Of a stretch of DNA of 64,000 nt, positions 63,322 to 64,000 are shown piece by piece. The position numbers and the translations under genes are program-made. Source of the DNA: Bordetella flabilis (GTDB lineage: Bacteria; Pseudomonadota; Gammaproteobacteria; Burkholderiales; Burkholderiaceae_B); assembly GCF_001676725.1 (NCBI RefSeq), contig NZ_CP016172.1, positions 5,704,001-5,768,000 on the forward strand, given 5' to 3'. Each line of letters starts with the position of its first letter. Within the stretch, counting starts at the first letter, position 1. The notes under the pieces were generated by a model. The model did not search any database and was not told the origin of the DNA. It was given only the letters and a program-made list of their open reading frames with translations.

Positions 63322-64000
63322 TCAGATGATGGTGAACAGGCCGGTGAGCAGGCTTTTGGCGCCCGCGGTTTCGGTCGTGAGGCCTGTGTTGCGGTACTCG
63401 ACCGCGCCCATCTTGGTTGCGGTCGCGAAGATGTCCATCTTGACGGTGGTCAGGTCGACCTTGGAGATGGTCACCCCCAGGTTGGAGCGCCAGATCGCGG
63501 CGTTGGCCAGTCCCATCGTGGCCTGCGCCACGGTCAGGTTCAGGCCGAACGGCGTGGCCTTGAGCCAGCTTTTCGTCGACAGGTCCTTGACCTGCTTGCC
63601 ATTGAGCACCACGTCCGTGTCGCTGGTAATGGTGATGGGCTGCGGCGCGGTGATGTCGATACCGGCGCTGGACGAAGTCATCGTGATCTGGTTGGCCGCC
63701 GTCGCATCCATGCCGGCGGCCGTCGACGCCATCGTGACCTGGCCCTGCGCCTTCAGGTCCATGCCCGCCCCCACGGATTCGACGTGGACCTGGCCTTGCG
63801 CCTTCTCCGTCAGTGATCCGGTCTGCACCTGGTGCAACGCGTCTCCGGACGTCACCTGCACCTCTTCGCCGTCGTTCAGCGTTTCGATGAAGGCGCCCGT
63901 CACGTTGCGGCGCTCGCCGCCGGCCGCGATGGTGGTATCCAGGCCCTGGTCGAACTTCTCGGTGGTCATACCGCCCGACACATGCAGGATGCGGGCACCG
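63322..64000 (-). CDS. vgrG: type VI secretion spike protein VgrG, C-terminal part (5' end outside window)
   Basis: The frame is open through the right edge; the visible 226 codons form the C-terminus. Reading begins ARILHVSGGMTTEKFDQGLD, then repeated V-x-x-G-x/strand segments (AGMDLKAQGQVTMASTAAGM, then GIDITAPQPITITSDTDVVL), typical of the DUF2345/gp5-type beta-helix needle of VgrG. The last 70 residues (SWLKATPFGLNLTVAQATMG and later TISKVDLTTVKMDIFAT) form an extra region after the needle, which can bind PAAR or adaptors. No enzymatic extension is recognised in the visible part. Confidence 0.8.
   Translation of the reverse strand, partial: GARILHVSGGMTTEKFDQGLDTTIAAGGERRNVTGAFIETLNDGEEVQVTSGDALHQVQTGSLTEKAQGQVHVESVGAGMDLKAQGQVTMASTAAGMDATAANQITMTSSSAGIDITAPQPITITSDTDVVLNGKQVKDLSTKSWLKATPFGLNLTVAQATMGLANAAIWRSNLGVTISKVDLTTVKMDIFATATKMGAVEYRNTGLTTETAGAKSLLTGLFTII

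Overview
The window is a high-GC chromosomal segment from a betaproteobacterium. Gene content and order point to Alcaligenaceae, most likely Bordetella or a close relative such as Achromobacter. The signs are: one continuous str–S10–spc–alpha ribosomal locus (rpsL to rplQ, all on the minus strand); System II cytochrome c maturation genes beside a diheme cytochrome c4; a uvrA/MFS/ssb neighbourhood; and lptM–lysA next to cyaY. The genus call is inference; no 16S gene is present.

Layout. 1–3.9 kb is an accessory patch. It holds a large secreted-toxin-like gene running off the left edge, a lower-GC RelA/SpoT-fold gene, an IS3-type transposase remnant and a diverged second copy of the ssb 3' end with its terminator. 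3.9–10.4 kb is a detoxification unit: a LysR regulator divergent from an RND pump, an Old Yellow Enzyme homologue and a YghU-type glutathione reductase. 10.4–33.1 kb is mostly housekeeping: ssb, an MFS transporter, uvrA, a GST, aroK–aroB–dgt, mrcA, cyaY, lptM–lysA, cytochrome c4–resB–ccsB, engB–hemB and cutA–dsbD, with one unknown gene at 30.1–30.5 kb. 33.2–56.8 kb is the ribosomal protein super-locus, including rpoA, secY, infA, tuf and fusA. It is interrupted between rpsQ and rplN by about 4.7 kb carrying an aspartyl/asparaginyl hydroxylase, an aldehyde dehydrogenase and an unknown proline-rich protein. A clear terminator closes the S10 half and a sigma70-like promoter restarts the spc half. 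57.1–64 kb is a type VI secretion (T6SS) accessory cluster: a membrane pseudokinase with a PEGA domain, an FHA protein, a DUF4150 PAAR-like protein, a DUF2169–pentapeptide fusion, a small membrane protein and the C-terminus of a VgrG.

How the genes work together. The ribosomal block supplies translation, RNA polymerase alpha and Sec export. resB, ccsB, dsbD and cytochrome c4 belong to periplasmic thiol and heme chemistry, and hemB feeds heme synthesis. The LysR/RND/ene-reductase/YghU unit looks like an electrophile or disulfide stress response, similar in logic to MexT–MexEF–MexS, but it has no adaptor or outer-membrane gene. The T6SS module looks like spike and cargo-loading proteins beside a kinase/FHA pair whose catalytic and phosphopeptide-binding signatures are both degenerate. 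The most unusual items are that degenerate pair, the orphan RelA/SpoT-fold gene beside a toxin-like gene, the split spc operon with its unknown passenger, and an 18-bp perfect inverted repeat overlapping a promoter between rpsJ and rplC.
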